This document shows positions 1 through 9,284 of a stretch of DNA of 64,000 nucleotides, piece by piece. This DNA is from Sphingobacterium daejeonense (GTDB taxonomy: Bacteria > Bacteroidota > Bacteroidia > Sphingobacteriales > Sphingobacteriaceae). The notes under the pieces were generated by a model, which saw only the letters and a list, made by a program, of their open reading frames with translations, was not told the DNA's origin and ran no database searches. Position 1 is the first letter of the stretch, and each line of letters starts with the position of its first letter. The stretch spans positions 4,154,001 through 4,218,000 of the forward strand of contig NZ_LR590470.1 of NCBI RefSeq assembly GCF_901472535.1. The letters run 5' to 3'. Position numbers and translations under genes: made by a program.

Positions 1-770
1 ATCCCTTAACTACACCACGGTTGGAAGCCCTTACAAAACCTAAGATTTCATCCCTTAGTTCTGTTGCTTCAAATTCAGCCTCAACAATATCCAGAGCTTT
101 ACCTAAGTTACTATGTTGAACAAATAACACACGGTTAGATATTTGAATTTCATTGATCTGCTCATTTGAAAAACCTCTTCTCCTCAATCCCACAGAGTTA
201 ATCCCCGCATATGAAATAGGTTCCCTTGCCGCTTTAATATATGGAGGCACATCTTTTCTTACTAAGGTACCACCTGTTACAAAAGCATGTGAACCAATTT
301 TACAGAATTGATGCACAGCAACCATTTCCTGCAAGAACCACATAATCACCAACAGTGATATGACCTGCCAACGTACTAGAATTTGAGAAAATACAATTAT
401 CTCCAATAAAACAATCGTGGGCAATATGGCTGTAAGCCTGAATTAAGCAATTCTTACCAATCACGGTACGATATCTATCCTTTGTACCTCTATTGATGGT
501 TACACATTCACGGATGGTCGTATTATCACCGATTTCAGCAGTTGTGATCTCGCCCTCAAACTTAAGGTCCTGTGGCTCACCAGAAATCACGGCACCAGGA
601 AAAATCTTGCAATTTTTACCAATACGCGCACCATTCATAATGGTAACATTCGAGCCTATCCAAGTGCCTTCACCAATCTCTACATCCTTATGGATAGTAG
701 AAAATGGCTCAATAACAACATTCTGTGCAATCTTTGCCTCAGGATGTATATATGATAATGGTTGAATCAT
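1..770 (-). CDS. lpxA: UDP-N-acetylglucosamine acyltransferase LpxA (partial at window edge, one indel)
   Basis: LpxA transfers a 3-hydroxyacyl group from ACP to UDP-GlcNAc, the first step of lipid A synthesis in the cytoplasm. The translation is a left-handed beta-helix with repeated hexapeptides (IGEGTWIGSNV, IGKNCKIFPG) and the family segment GEPQDLKFEGE. The reading frame breaks after VVLAG. Removing one T from the run at 325-327 restores AGMVAVHQFCKIGSHAFVTGG and a C-terminal helical part (SNEQINEIQ, FVRASNRGVVKG) that runs off the window start, lacking only a few residues of the usual length of about 260. It is the last gene of the lpxD-lpxC/fabZ-lpxA operon, 11 bp after lpxC/fabZ. The break is most likely a sequence error, because the gene is normally essential. 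Confidence 0.95.
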
Positions 771-781
771 TCTAATTTTAA

Positions 782-2185
782 TTATCCTTTGACCTTAACG
801 ATCTGGGCCATCAATTCTGCTTCACTTACTACTTTATCACCAACCATGCCAACACCTTTCATCCTTGCAATACCGCGACGGATCGGCTCCAACAATTCAC
901 AAGTGAAAATAACAGTATCCCCAGGTACAACTTGGTTCTTAAATCTCGCGTTTTCAATCTTCAAGAATAATGTCAACCAGTTTTCAGGGTCAGGAACGGT
1001 GTTTAAGACCAAAATACCCCCAGTTTGTGCCATTGCCTCAATCTGCAATACACCCGGAAATAATGGAGCCCCAGGAAAATGACCCATGAACAAATCCTCG
1101 TTCATCGTCACGTTCTTAAGACCAACCACATGTGTTTCAGATAGTTCCAAGATCTTGTCAATCATCAAAAATGGCTGACGATGAGGCAAAATATTCATGA
1201 TTTGAACTGTATCATACACAGGAGGTGTATTGGGGTCATAAACCTTTACGTTCTTTTTATTCCTTTCACGTTTCATTTGACCTTTTATGCGTTTGGCAAA
1301 TGCAACGTTTGCAGCATGTCCAGGACGTGCTGCCATTATATGGCCCTTAATTGGTTTCCCTACCAAGGCAAGGTCGCCAATCATGTCCAACAATTTATGT
1401 CTCGCAGGTTCATTCTGATAACGCAATGAAATATTGTTCAAGATACCCTCTTGAGCAACCTCAACACGCTTATGAAATAAATCCTGTAATTTATCTAACT
1501 CGCCTTCAGTAACCTCTTTGTCGACAATCACAATCGCATTCGACAAGTCTCCCCCTTTAATCAGGTTTTGACTAACCAAAGCCTCTAACTCATGTAAGAA
1601 GCAAAAAGTGCGGCTACCAGCTATCTCTTTGCTGAATTCATCCAGATTGCTCAAGGATGCATGCTGACTTCCCAAAACTGGTGAATTGAAATCAATCATG
1701 CAGGTAATACGGTAACCATCAACCGGCATCGCAACAATCTCTACTTTACTCTCTGGATCAGTATAGTGTATATTATCTGTGACCTCGAAATACTCGCGGT
1801 CAGCATCTTGATCATGAAACCCTACTTCTTGAATCTTATCGATGAAAATCGCTGAACTACCATCCAAAATAGGAACCTCAGGACCATCTATTTCTATTAA
1901 AACATTATCCAATTGCAGGCCAACCAATGCTGCCATCAAATGCTCAATCGTACTAACGGAAGCACCATTCTGTGAAATAGTAGTTCCCCTAGCAGTATTG
2001 CTCACATTGTCAGCATCAACATTGACAATTGGTTGACCCTCTAAATCTATTCTCTTGAATTTATACCAGTGATTCTCATCTGCTGGTTTCAATGTTACGT
2101 TGACCTGTTTCCCCGTGTGAAGGCCAACGCCCGAAAAATGGACATCAGATTTAATGGTTCTCTGTTTTACATTCATATCTAACAT
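782..2185 (-). CDS. lpxC/fabZ: Bifunctional LpxC deacetylase / FabZ dehydratase
   Basis: This is a fusion typical of Bacteroidota. Residues 1 to about 310 are LpxC, the zinc-dependent UDP-3-O-acyl-GlcNAc deacetylase that commits to lipid A synthesis. Zinc-site segments are visible: STIEHLMAAL with His82, and the later DMIGDLALVG and GHIMAARPGH. Residues from about 325 to 467 are FabZ, the 3-hydroxyacyl-ACP dehydratase, with ILPHRQPFLMID (catalytic His) and GHFPGAPLFPGVLQIEAMAQ. The length of 467 residues matches other LpxC-FabZ fusions. The start could also be the Met at residue 4. The gene lies 32 bp after lpxD and 11 bp before lpxA, so co-transcription is expected. The reading frame is intact. 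Confidence 0.97.
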   Translation of the reverse strand: MLDMNVKQRTIKSDVHFSGVGLHTGKQVNVTLKPADENHWYKFKRIDLEGQPIVNVDADNVSNTARGTTISQNGASVSTIEHLMAALVGLQLDNVLIEIDGPEVPILDGSSAIFIDKIQEVGFHDQDADREYFEVTDNIHYTDPESKVEIVAMPVDGYRITCMIDFNSPVLGSQHASLSNLDEFSKEIAGSRTFCFLHELEALVSQNLIKGGDLSNAIVIVDKEVTEGELDKLQDLFHKRVEVAQEGILNNISLRYQNEPARHKLLDMIGDLALVGKPIKGHIMAARPGHAANVAFAKRIKGQMKRERNKKNVKVYDPNTPPVYDTVQIMNILPHRQPFLMIDKILELSETHVVGLKNVTMNEDLFMGHFPGAPLFPGVLQIEAMAQTGGILVLNTVPDPENWLTLFLKIENARFKNQVVPGDTVIFTCELLEPIRRGIARMKGVGMVGDKVVSEAELMAQIVKVKG

Positions 2186-2217
2186 TAGTGTTTTGCAAAA
2201 AAAATTATCCGGTAAAG

Positions 2218-3253
2218 TTAGCTATTATTTTTATCATTTAACTGCTTTTCTAACTCTGCAATGCGTTTTTCGAGCTCCGGAAGCTTCGAATATAACACTT
2301 GCGAGCGAAGCTCATTATTGTAAGGAAAAGCCGGACTACCACCCCATTTTTTGTTCTCCTCCGTAATCGACCTGTTGATCCCTGATTGTGCCTGCACTTG
2401 AGAACCTTTAGCAATCGTAATATGTCCCACAACTCCGACTTGGCCACCCAACACCACATTCTCAGAAATCTTGGTACTGCCAGATATACCCGTCTGTGCA
2501 GCGATGACCGTATTCGAACCTATCTCTACATTATGGGCAATCTGAATCAAGTTGTCTAATTTTACACCACTTAATATTTTTGTTGAGCCAAGAGTAGCAC
2601 GGTCTACAACCGTATTTGCTCCAATCTCAACATCATCCTCAATAATTACATTCCCAATCTGAGGAATCTTCTCATACGACCCATCTTCTTTAGGTGCAAA
2701 ACCAAAACCATCACTTCCAATCACTGATCCAGCATGTATAATCACTCGGTTACCAATGCTGCAATCGTTATAAACTTTTACGCCCGGAAGTAAGGTTACC
2801 TGATCCCCAATCTTAACATTGTCTCCAATATATACTTGAGGATAAATCTTTACTTTATCTCCTATCACTACGTTTTTGCCGATATAACTAAAAGCGCCAA
2901 CATAGATATCTTTTCCTAATATAGTAGATTCATGAACATATACTTGATCATCAATCCCTTGTTTATCATTTCTTAATTCATCATAAAGCTTCAAAAGCTC
3001 CGTAAAGGCAGAATAAGCATTCTTTACTCGTATCAGAGTGGATTTTACAGGCTTTTGCAAGACTAGGTCTTCGTTGATTACGATAATCCCCGCCTTAGTC
3101 TCATATATAAAGTGTTCGTACTTTGGATTCGCCAAAAAAGTAAGGCTGCTGGAACTGCTTCTTCGATCTTGGATAACTGATCAACCATGATCTCCGGACT
3201 TCCTTCAACCGTCCTTTTAATAATGTCGCTATTTGTTCCGCGGTAAATTGCAT
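2218..3253 (-). CDS. lpxD: UDP-3-O-acylglucosamine N-acyltransferase LpxD (two indels near the N-terminus)
   Basis: LpxD adds the second acyl chain (N-linked) in lipid A synthesis. The C-terminal two thirds are left-handed beta-helix hexapeptide repeats with the catalytic-region motif NLIQIAHNVEIG and a coiled C-terminal helix (LPELEKRIAELEKQL). An intact frame starts only at MANPKYEHF (3135), but the true N-terminus is upstream: ATG at 3253 gives MQFTAEQIATLLKG, then TVEGSPEIMVDQLSKIEEA, then FLANPKYEHF. Joining them needs one extra base at about 3213-3218 and one extra A in the run 3134-3139. The corrected length is about 345 residues, normal for the family. Two independent indels in one essential gene argue for sequence errors. 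Confidence 0.92.
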
Positions 3254-3268
3254 TCAGTAATTCTTGTG

Positions 3269-4531
3269 TTATATGTTAATAATTATTCTTTGGTCAGTGG
3301 GAATGAATCCAACTTCCTTGGGGTAAGTAATCGCGTATTTCTCAACCCTCCTGGATAATGATTCAATGTTGGACAAATCAGATGCCTCAGCAATATCTTT
3401 CAACTGTCCATCTTTAAACAAAACACAGATCTTGCTAACAGATGAATCATATGCATTGTTCCCAATAACCTGTTGACATAAAAAATAGTCCAAATCTTCT
3501 TCATCAATCTTGAACCGATCCATAATTCGTTCCTTCAGTTCCAAAACATAATCTGCAGAAAATGGGGTATTGCTCAATTCCGTACGGAATAGTTCCCTAC
3601 GGATCAACTTAGAACATAACGTACTTAAAATCAAATCGTCATGATCTGCCCAAATCTTAATAGCCGATAAAATATCAGTGTCGTCTAAACGAGTGAACCA
3701 GGCTAAATGCGACTCATCCGAAAGAAATGTTTCTTTATCGATTTTATTGTTCAAGAAATGATCTAAGGCAGGGGTAGCAAATAGTTTTACTCCTCCATTG
3801 CTCAATTCCTTAGCTCTAGCAAGGGCTTTAATCATCATCTGCTCAGCAGTAATGACTGTTTTGTGCAAATATACCTGCCAATACATCAATCTCCTTGCAA
3901 TCAGAAACTTTTCAACTGAATAAATCCCCTTCGCCTCAACCACCAACTCATCATCCTTCACATTCAGCATCTTGATTATACGGTCGAAAGAAATTACCCC
4001 TTCAGAAACTCCCGTAAAGAAACTATCTCTGTTCAAATAATCCATCCTATCTGTATCCAACTGGCTCGAAACCAATTGATGCAGAAATTTTCGATGATAT
4101 TGATCGTTAAATATGGTGATGGCCAGGTTTAGTCGACCATTAAATTCTGTATTCAACTTATCCATCAGCAGTGAGGAGATAAGTTCATGCGAAACTCCTT
4201 CGACTAGTGTATGCTCGAGAGAATGTGAGAATGGGCCATGGCCAACATCATGCAGAAGAATTGCTGCTAATGCTGCTTCTTCTTCAGCCTCGGAAATTTC
4301 AACATCTTTACCTCTGAGCGTTTCGATGGCTAAGCTCATCAAGTGCATGGCACCTACAACATGCTGAAAGCGAGTGTGTAATGCCCCAGGATAAACCAAA
4401 TGAGTCATACTAACCTGCTTTATGTAACGCAGTCTTTGCAAGTAGGGATGTTGAATCAGGTCATAAATAAACCCTGACGGAATCGTTACAAAACCGTAGA
4501 CGGGGTCATTTATAATTTTTTTCTTGTTCAA
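3269..4531 (-). CDS. HD-domain phosphohydrolase (dGTPase/YdhJ-like)
   Basis: This is an HD-superfamily metal-dependent phosphohydrolase of the family commonly found next to lpxD in Bacteroidota. Its substrate is not established; nucleotide triphosphates are likely by analogy with dGTPases. The HD motif is clear in LLHDVGHGPFSH (His94-Asp95), with a further His in HTRFQH and Asp in SSQLDTDRMDYL. I chose a TTG start at 4531 (NKKKIINDPVYGF), because homologues begin at this point. The frame stays open to an ATG at 4615, but a promoter -7 element at 4605-4612 would leave that start outside the transcript. The gene ends 15 bp before lpxD and is probably the first gene of the lipid A operon. Confidence 0.85.
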   Translation of the reverse strand: MNKKKIINDPVYGFVTIPSGFIYDLIQHPYLQRLRYIKQVSMTHLVYPGALHTRFQHVVGAMHLMSLAIETLRGKDVEISEAEEEAALAAILLHDVGHGPFSHSLEHTLVEGVSHELISSLLMDKLNTEFNGRLNLAITIFNDQYHRKFLHQLVSSQLDTDRMDYLNRDSFFTGVSEGVISFDRIIKMLNVKDDELVVEAKGIYSVEKFLIARRLMYWQVYLHKTVITAEQMMIKALARAKELSNGGVKLFATPALDHFLNNKIDKETFLSDESHLAWFTRLDDTDILSAIKIWADHDDLILSTLCSKLIRRELFRTELSNTPFSADYVLELKERIMDRFKIDEEDLDYFLCQQVIGNNAYDSSVSKICVLFKDGQLKDIAEASDLSNIESLSRRVEKYAITYPKEVGFIPTDQRIIINI

Positions 4532-4604
4532 ATGCCTAAAATAGTGATTAAATTTCTTGCCAAATCTGCATGTATTATGCTGTATATTATGGCTAAGATA
4601 CGGG

Positions 4605-4612
4605 CAAAGATA
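4605..4612 (-). promoter_or_regulatory. Bacteroidota -7 element upstream of the HD-lpx operon
   Basis: On the minus strand this reads TATCTTTG, an exact match to the TAnnTTTG consensus. No TTG lies at the usual -33 distance. The predicted transcript start, about 6-7 nt further on, lies downstream of the ATG at 4615 and supports the TTG start at 4531. Confidence 0.5.
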
Positions 4613-4615
4613 CAT

Positions 4616-5021
4616 ACATGGTACTTAATAAATGTTAAAAATAAACCAAAAAGAATTAAAACCACCGCAATATGTAATGTTTAACCAACAAAACTCAGGA
4701 AAATTGGTAACCTCAAACCATTTATCGAAACAAAATATACCTCCCAATACGCATAGAAATTTCTTTTAGAATATATCCCAGTTCTCATCCGACTCTTGTT
4801 CCGCTCTCCGTCCTCTCTCATTCGGACCTTGTTCGGACCTCGTTCGGCGATGTTCCGAACAAGCTCCGAACACGGTCCGAACAAACTGCAAACAAAAGAG
4901 GAACAAGAGTCGAACAATAGCCATATTTGACACCTTTCCAAAACCACTTGCCTAAATACTAATCACTTTCTACAAAATACTATCAGAAAAGCCGTAAATT
5001 AGCCCTTATAAGGAAAGACAC
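4616..5021. other. Intergenic region between the lpx operon and porX
   Basis: About 400 bp lie between two divergent genes. The region carries the long imperfect inverted repeat described separately at 4791-4911. An 88-codon minus-strand frame at 4681-4947 covers the repeat, but it looks like a by-product of its CGAAC-type composition. I see no clear promoter for porX; TAAATTAG near 4993 differs from consensus by one base and lacks an upstream TTG. Confidence 0.6.
4791..4911. repeat. Long imperfect inverted repeat rich in TTCGGAC/GTCCGAA
   Basis: The outer arms are a perfect 12-bp inverted repeat: gactcttgttcc (4791-4802) and ggaacaagagtc (4900-4911). Inside, the left arm carries three TTCGG(ACC) units at about 4821-4847 and the right arm three CCGAAC units at about 4854-4882, meeting around a short loop near 4848-4853. 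A folded strand would be a cruciform-sized hairpin of about 120 nt. It has no run of T suitable for a terminator. I infer a dispersed intergenic element. Confidence 0.75.
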
Positions 5022-6574
5022 ATGCAGAAAATACATATACTTTGGGCTGATGATGAAATTGAGTTCCTAAAGCCTCACATTTTATTATTGGAACATAAAG
5101 ATTATAAGGTTAAAACCGTAAACAATGGCTCGGATGCCGTAGAAGCATTTCAGAACGAGCCCTTTGATTTGGTATTTCTGGATGAAAACATGCCTGGACT
5201 GACTGGACTTGAAACATTGGACAAATTAAAAGCCATCAATCCTTCTATACCCACTATTTTGGTTACCAAAAATGAGGAAGAACACCTGATGGAAGATGCT
5301 ATCGGAGCCAAAATAGACGACTATTTAATCAAACCTGTAAACCCGAAACAGATTCTTTTGACCATCAAAAGTTTACGGAGAATAAGCGTTTGATCTCTGA
5401 AAGAACGTCCATGGCCTATCAGCAAGATTTTCGAGAATTGGGAATGCGCATGAATGATAACCTAAATTATCAACAATGGATCGAAGCCTATAAAAAACTG
5501 CTGTATTGGGAACTTTCTTTAGAAAAACTTGAAGATGCAGGCATGCACGAAATATTGACCATGCAAAAGTCAGAAGCAAACTTATTGTTCTCGAAGTTTA
5601 TTGAGAAAGAATATTTGAACTGGATCATAAACCCTGAAAACGGTCCAATATTGTCTCACCAGCTTTTCAAGACTAAGGTATTCCCCAAAATGGAACCGGA
5701 AAAACCTACCTTCTTCTTTTTAATCGACAATTTGAGATATGATCAATGGAAAGTTATCAATGAAGTGATGACCGACTATTATCGTGTTGAAGAAGAAGAC
5801 AGTTACTATAGTATACTCCCTACAGCAACTCAATATGCACGGAATGCTATTTTCAGCGGGTTGACACCCTTAGAAATGGAAAAAAGATTCCCTAATGAAT
5901 GGCAAAATGATGATGATGAAGGTGGAAAAAACCTATATGAAGATGTTTTTCTAGCTGATCAGATTAAAAGAGTTTATCGTAGAGACATCAAACACAGCTA
6001 TACCAAAGTGATTACGATGGACCAAGGAAAAGATGTATTGGAAAACATCAATAAATACATGCTGAATGATCTGAATGTATTGGTCTATAACTTTGTAGAT
6101 ATGCTTTCCCATGCACGTACGGACATGGCGATGATCAGAGAATTGGCAAATGATGAAGCAGCATATAGGTCATTGACACTTTCTTGGTTTGAACACTCCC
6201 CTCTGTTGGATGTTCTGAAATGGTTGTCCAAAAAAAATGTTCGGGTAATCATCACAACAGATCACGGGACAATTAGGGTTAAAAAACCAAGCAAGATAAT
6301 TGGTGACCGCAACACGAACACAAACTTAAGATACAAACAAGGTAAAAACCTCAATTACATAGAAAAGGATGTATTTGTAATCAAAAACCCTTTGGAAGCA
6401 CAGTTACCTCGAGTACATGTCAGCTCGACTTATGTATTCGCCAAGGAAGATACATATTTTGTATATCCGAATAATTATAATCAGTTTGTTAACTATTTCA
6501 ATGGAACATTTCAGCATGGAGGTATATCCTTGGAAGAAATGATTATTCCATTTATCACCTACAGTCCAAAATAA
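5022..6574 (+). CDS. porX: PorX-type response regulator with PglZ phosphatase domain (one indel)
   Basis: PorX is the response regulator of the type IX secretion system in Bacteroidota and pairs an N-terminal CheY-like receiver with a C-terminal PglZ (alkaline-phosphatase-superfamily) domain. The receiver is clear: acidic pair Asp10-Asp11, phospho-acceptor Asp54 in LVFLDENMPG, and the conserved K in IKPV. The PglZ part shows FFLIDNLRYDQWK, TATQYARNA and TTDHGT. The frame breaks at the receiver-linker junction. Adding one G at 5377-5378 gives SLRENKRLISERTSM and joins both halves into about 517 residues, the family length. Known PorX works with the kinase PorY, which is not in this window. tsaE follows after 12 bp. 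Confidence 0.93.
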
Positions 6575-6586
6575 TTCAAAAATATA

Positions 6587-6998
6587 ATGGAGTTTAAAGT
6601 TGCTAATCCTGAAGCTTTGCCTGATGCTGCCAAATGGCTAATAGACAATGCAGGCGACAAAAGAGTATTTGTTTTTCAAGCACCAATGGGTGCCGGAAAA
6701 AACTACATTTATAAAAGCAATATGTGATTTTCTGAACGTTGAGGATAGTACTTCTAGCCCAACTTTTTCCATTGTAAATGAATATAGCTCAGCGCAAGGG
6801 CCAATTTATCATTTTGATTTCTATCGATTGAAAAATGAACAAGAGGCTTTTGACTTAGGGTATGAGGAATATTTTTATTCCGACAACTATTGTTTTATTG
6901 AATGGCCAGAGAAAATCCCTAATTTAATTCCTGAAGACGCAGCCATAGTTCAAATAGAAGTGGCTGATGACCAGAGCAGAACGATAAAATTGAAATAA
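6587..6998 (+). CDS. tsaE: tRNA threonylcarbamoyladenosine biosynthesis ATPase TsaE (one indel)
   Basis: TsaE is the small P-loop ATPase that acts with TsaB and TsaD in t6A37 modification of tRNAs decoding ANN codons. The ATG at 6587 begins MEFKVANPEALPDAAK. The frame breaks at the Walker A loop: with one A removed from the run at 6697-6702 it reads APMGAGKTTFIKAICD. Family segments follow: SPTFSIVNEY, IYHFDFYRL, FIEWPEKIP. The corrected length of 137 residues is normal. It sits 12 bp after porX, an arrangement common in this phylum. The gene is normally essential, so the break is most likely a sequence error. Confidence 0.93.
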
Positions 6999-7058
6999 TT
7001 TCTTATTCTGTTGCAACCCTTTTAGGCCAACCCGCGTCTTACAATAAACCAGATTACA

Positions 7059-7607
7059 TTGGAGCCTAATAAAGTGATACATATATGGGAGAGATGCAAG
7101 TCGAATGAACGACAGGCTCAATCGGAGCTGTATAATTTATTTGCATCCAAGATGTACGCGTTGTGCTTGCGATACGCAAGAGACCAAGATGAAGCAAACG
7201 ACATGCTACAGAATGGATTTATCAAGGTCTTTAGCAAATGTGAAATGTATGAAGGTAAAGGTTCATTGGAAGGTTGGATACAAAGAGTCATGGTCAACAC
7301 GGCTATAGAAAGCCTCAGAAAGAACAAGATCCAATTTCTTTCAACAGATCAATTGACTGCTAGGGAAATGGAGTTCTCAAGTACAGCTTCATTAAATCAC
7401 CTGGACTACAAAGATCTACTGAACCTTATTAAAAGACTTCCGATGGGATATCGGACGGTATTTAATCTGTACGTCATAGAGGGGTACAATCACAAGGAGA
7501 TTTCAGAAATGCTGAACATATCAGAAGGCAGTTCAAAATCTCAGCTCTCAAGAGCAAGAAATTGGCTAAAAGAGCGTATTCAAAAAATGGAGGAATTAGG
7601 AATATGA
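7059..7607 (+). CDS. ECF-type RNA polymerase sigma factor
   Basis: This 182-residue protein has the two-domain layout of extracytoplasmic-function sigma factors. Region 2 spans about residues 22-90 (LCLRYARDQDEANDMLQNGFIKVF). Region 4 spans about residues 125-178, with a helix-turn-helix (YNHKEISEMLNISEGSSKSQLSRAR). The best start is TTG at 7059; there is no upstream ATG in frame. Its stop overlaps the ATG of the next gene by 4 bp (ATGA), so sigma factor and downstream membrane protein are translationally coupled, the usual arrangement for a sigma/anti-sigma pair. Confidence 0.9.
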   Translation: MEPNKVIHIWERCKSNERQAQSELYNLFASKMYALCLRYARDQDEANDMLQNGFIKVFSKCEMYEGKGSLEGWIQRVMVNTAIESLRKNKIQFLSTDQLTAREMEFSSTASLNHLDYKDLLNLIKRLPMGYRTVFNLYVIEGYNHKEISEMLNISEGSSKSQLSRARNWLKERIQKMEELGI

Positions 7608-8419
7608 AAGATCAAGATCTAGACAAAATGTTTTCTGATAGCCTGAAAGAACAAGAAGCAACTCCACCTGCTTCAGTATGGCAGGGAATTGAATCCAAGC
7701 TGGACGAAACTAAGGTAATTCCAATGAAACCTAAGCTGAATTGGCAGGTTTGGGCAATTGCTGCTTGCTTATTAATCGCTCTTGGAATCGGCCTGAATAT
7801 GCCTGATCGAATACTCAATAATGAAACTGTTCAACCTCAGTTAGCAAGCAAAGAAGTAAATCAAGTGGAAAAACTTCCAAATGAAGATCAGCAGAAATTG
7901 GAATTGCCTTCGGCAACCATCATTCAGCCAGTTGAAAAAGTGATTTCACAGAGGAATGAATCAGTTTTAGCCGAATCTAAGAATCCCGCAGCTGAAAGTA
8001 CGATAGCTATTGTAAAAACTATAGCAAAAACTGACGAGGAGAAACTAGATAGATTAGCTGATTCTGGAAACAGGTTAGCCTTGAGTGAAACGAAGAAATC
8101 TTATGAAAAGATTGCTCCAGCTAGTGAAATGGAAGTTATTAATGCCATCGAATTAAACGAAATTGACCAAAACAAGGTTGAACTGAGTGCCATAGAGGTT
8201 GCTCCTATCCAACCATTGGTAAACATTATTGAAAACGAAGATGTCATGTATGCAGAAGTCAAACAGCAGCCGAAAAAGAAACAAACCATTTTCACCAATA
8301 TTTTAAACAACATTGCCGAAAACATAAACCCATCAAATAAAACTGTCAAATTCAGCAGTGATGACGAGGGTACCATAAAAGTAGATTTATTTAACAGTAT
8401 TGCAAAAACCAGAAGATAA
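7604..8419 (+). CDS. Single-pass membrane protein, probable anti-sigma factor
   Basis: The start ATG at 7604 overlaps the sigma-factor stop; the frame is open further upstream but this start gives MKDQDLDKMFSDSLKEQE. The N-terminal 40 residues are cytoplasmic and include ATPPASVWQGIESKLDE, a segment typical of Bacteroidota proteins encoded after ECF sigma factors. One transmembrane segment follows at about residues 47-63 (VWAIAACLLIALGIGL), then about 200 charged low-complexity residues on the periplasmic side. No zinc-finger motif (HxxxCxxC) is visible. The anti-sigma role is inferred from gene order and topology. The next gene starts 1 bp after the stop. Confidence 0.65.
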   Translation: MKDQDLDKMFSDSLKEQEATPPASVWQGIESKLDETKVIPMKPKLNWQVWAIAACLLIALGIGLNMPDRILNNETVQPQLASKEVNQVEKLPNEDQQKLELPSATIIQPVEKVISQRNESVLAESKNPAAESTIAIVKTIAKTDEEKLDRLADSGNRLALSETKKSYEKIAPASEMEVINAIELNEIDQNKVELSAIEVAPIQPLVNIIENEDVMYAEVKQQPKKKQTIFTNILNNIAENINPSNKTVKFSSDDEGTIKVDLFNSIAKTRR

Positions 8420-8420
8420 C

Positions 8421-9224
8421 ATGAATATTAAAAACTATTTATTGACCATTGCTTCAATAGCATTTATTGGGAGTAGCGCATCTGCACAGATCGTTTATAA
8501 AAAGGAAAAAAATGACTCTACAGACAGCAAATCCAATTCTTTGAGTATCGGTAAAGTAGATGAGGAGGATAAGGATTCCATCAAAAAGGAGATATCCTAC
8601 CCAAGATCTTATGGAGGGATTACCTTTACACGTGTTGACTGGGGTTTCTCAAGGTTATCTGACGAGGGTAGTTTCACATTATCTGAAGAAAATCAGTTCA
8701 TGAGCTATAAAAGATCATCAAACTTTGGTTTTGATATTGCTCAATATGGAATCAGGTTTTCAGATCAGTTTAAAGTTTATTTATCAGCAGGATTTGAGTG
8801 GAATTATTGGAGATTGAAGCAGAATATCCAATTATTGGAAAACACCTCTCCAATAGATTATGTGGAGTTGGATGAGTCTGCGAACTATTCTAAAAATGTA
8901 ATTACATCTACTTACTTAAGGTTACCCCTTTCATTTGAACTAAGAAGCAAACAATTGGAAAATGGAAAACGTGTAAAATTGGCATTCGGTGCAATGACAG
9001 GGATTTTGCTTAAAGGAACACAACGCTTAAAAAGTGATGCAAATGGCAAGCAGAAATTCAAGGACAATTATAACTTACAGACTTTTCAGTACGGTGCTTT
9101 TGTGAGGATAGGATATGATAATCTAGGTTTGTTTGCTAAATATTATATGAATGATTTGTTTGAGAAAAGCCCTGAACAAGAAGGTCTGAGAAATCTAACA
9201 TTTGGATTAACCCTAGGTTTTTAA
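8421..9224 (+). CDS. Outer-membrane beta-barrel protein of unknown function
   Basis: The ATG at 8421 gives a clear signal peptide (MNIKNYLLTIASIAFIGSSASAQ) in a 267-residue protein. After a charged linker the sequence alternates hydrophobic and polar residues with many aromatics, and ends in the strand NLTFGLTLGF with C-terminal Phe, as expected of an outer-membrane barrel of the PorT/OmpA-barrel size class. It follows the probable anti-sigma gene by 1 bp, so the three genes from 7059 probably form one operon reporting on envelope state. I do not recognise a specific family. Confidence 0.65.
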   Translation: MNIKNYLLTIASIAFIGSSASAQIVYKKEKNDSTDSKSNSLSIGKVDEEDKDSIKKEISYPRSYGGITFTRVDWGFSRLSDEGSFTLSEENQFMSYKRSSNFGFDIAQYGIRFSDQFKVYLSAGFEWNYWRLKQNIQLLENTSPIDYVELDESANYSKNVITSTYLRLPLSFELRSKQLENGKRVKLAFGAMTGILLKGTQRLKSDANGKQKFKDNYNLQTFQYGAFVRIGYDNLGLFAKYYMNDLFEKSPEQEGLRNLTFGLTLGF

Positions 9225-9247
9225 TAGCAAAAACGATTCATAAACTG

Positions 9248-9255
9248 TATTTTTG
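9248..9255 (+). promoter_or_regulatory. TAnnTTTG -7 element before the ABC ATPase gene
   Basis: TATTTTTG matches the Bacteroidota -7 consensus exactly. No convincing -33 TTG is seen. A start about 6-7 nt downstream would fall inside the terminator hairpin at 9256-9284 and give a leader of only about 23 nt. Confidence 0.45.
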
Positions 9256-9284
9256 TGTCGGGTTCAAAAAACCCGACATTTTTT
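9256..9284 (+). terminator. Rho-independent terminator after the outer-membrane gene
   Basis: The stem tgtcgggt/acccgaca (9256-9263 and 9271-9278) with a 7-nt loop is followed by ATTTTTT. The T-run abuts the ATG of the ABC ATPase gene at 9285, leaving no room for a separate leader between them. Confidence 0.85.

Noticed and set aside
3135..3253. Short LpxD starting at 3135
   Set aside because: It would lack the N-terminal uridine-binding domain, which is present upstream in other frames across two indels.
4681..4947. 88-codon minus-strand frame over the hairpin element
   Set aside because: Its composition follows the repeated CGAAC/GTTCGG units. It has no domain or sensible start context, and the inverted repeat explains the open frame.
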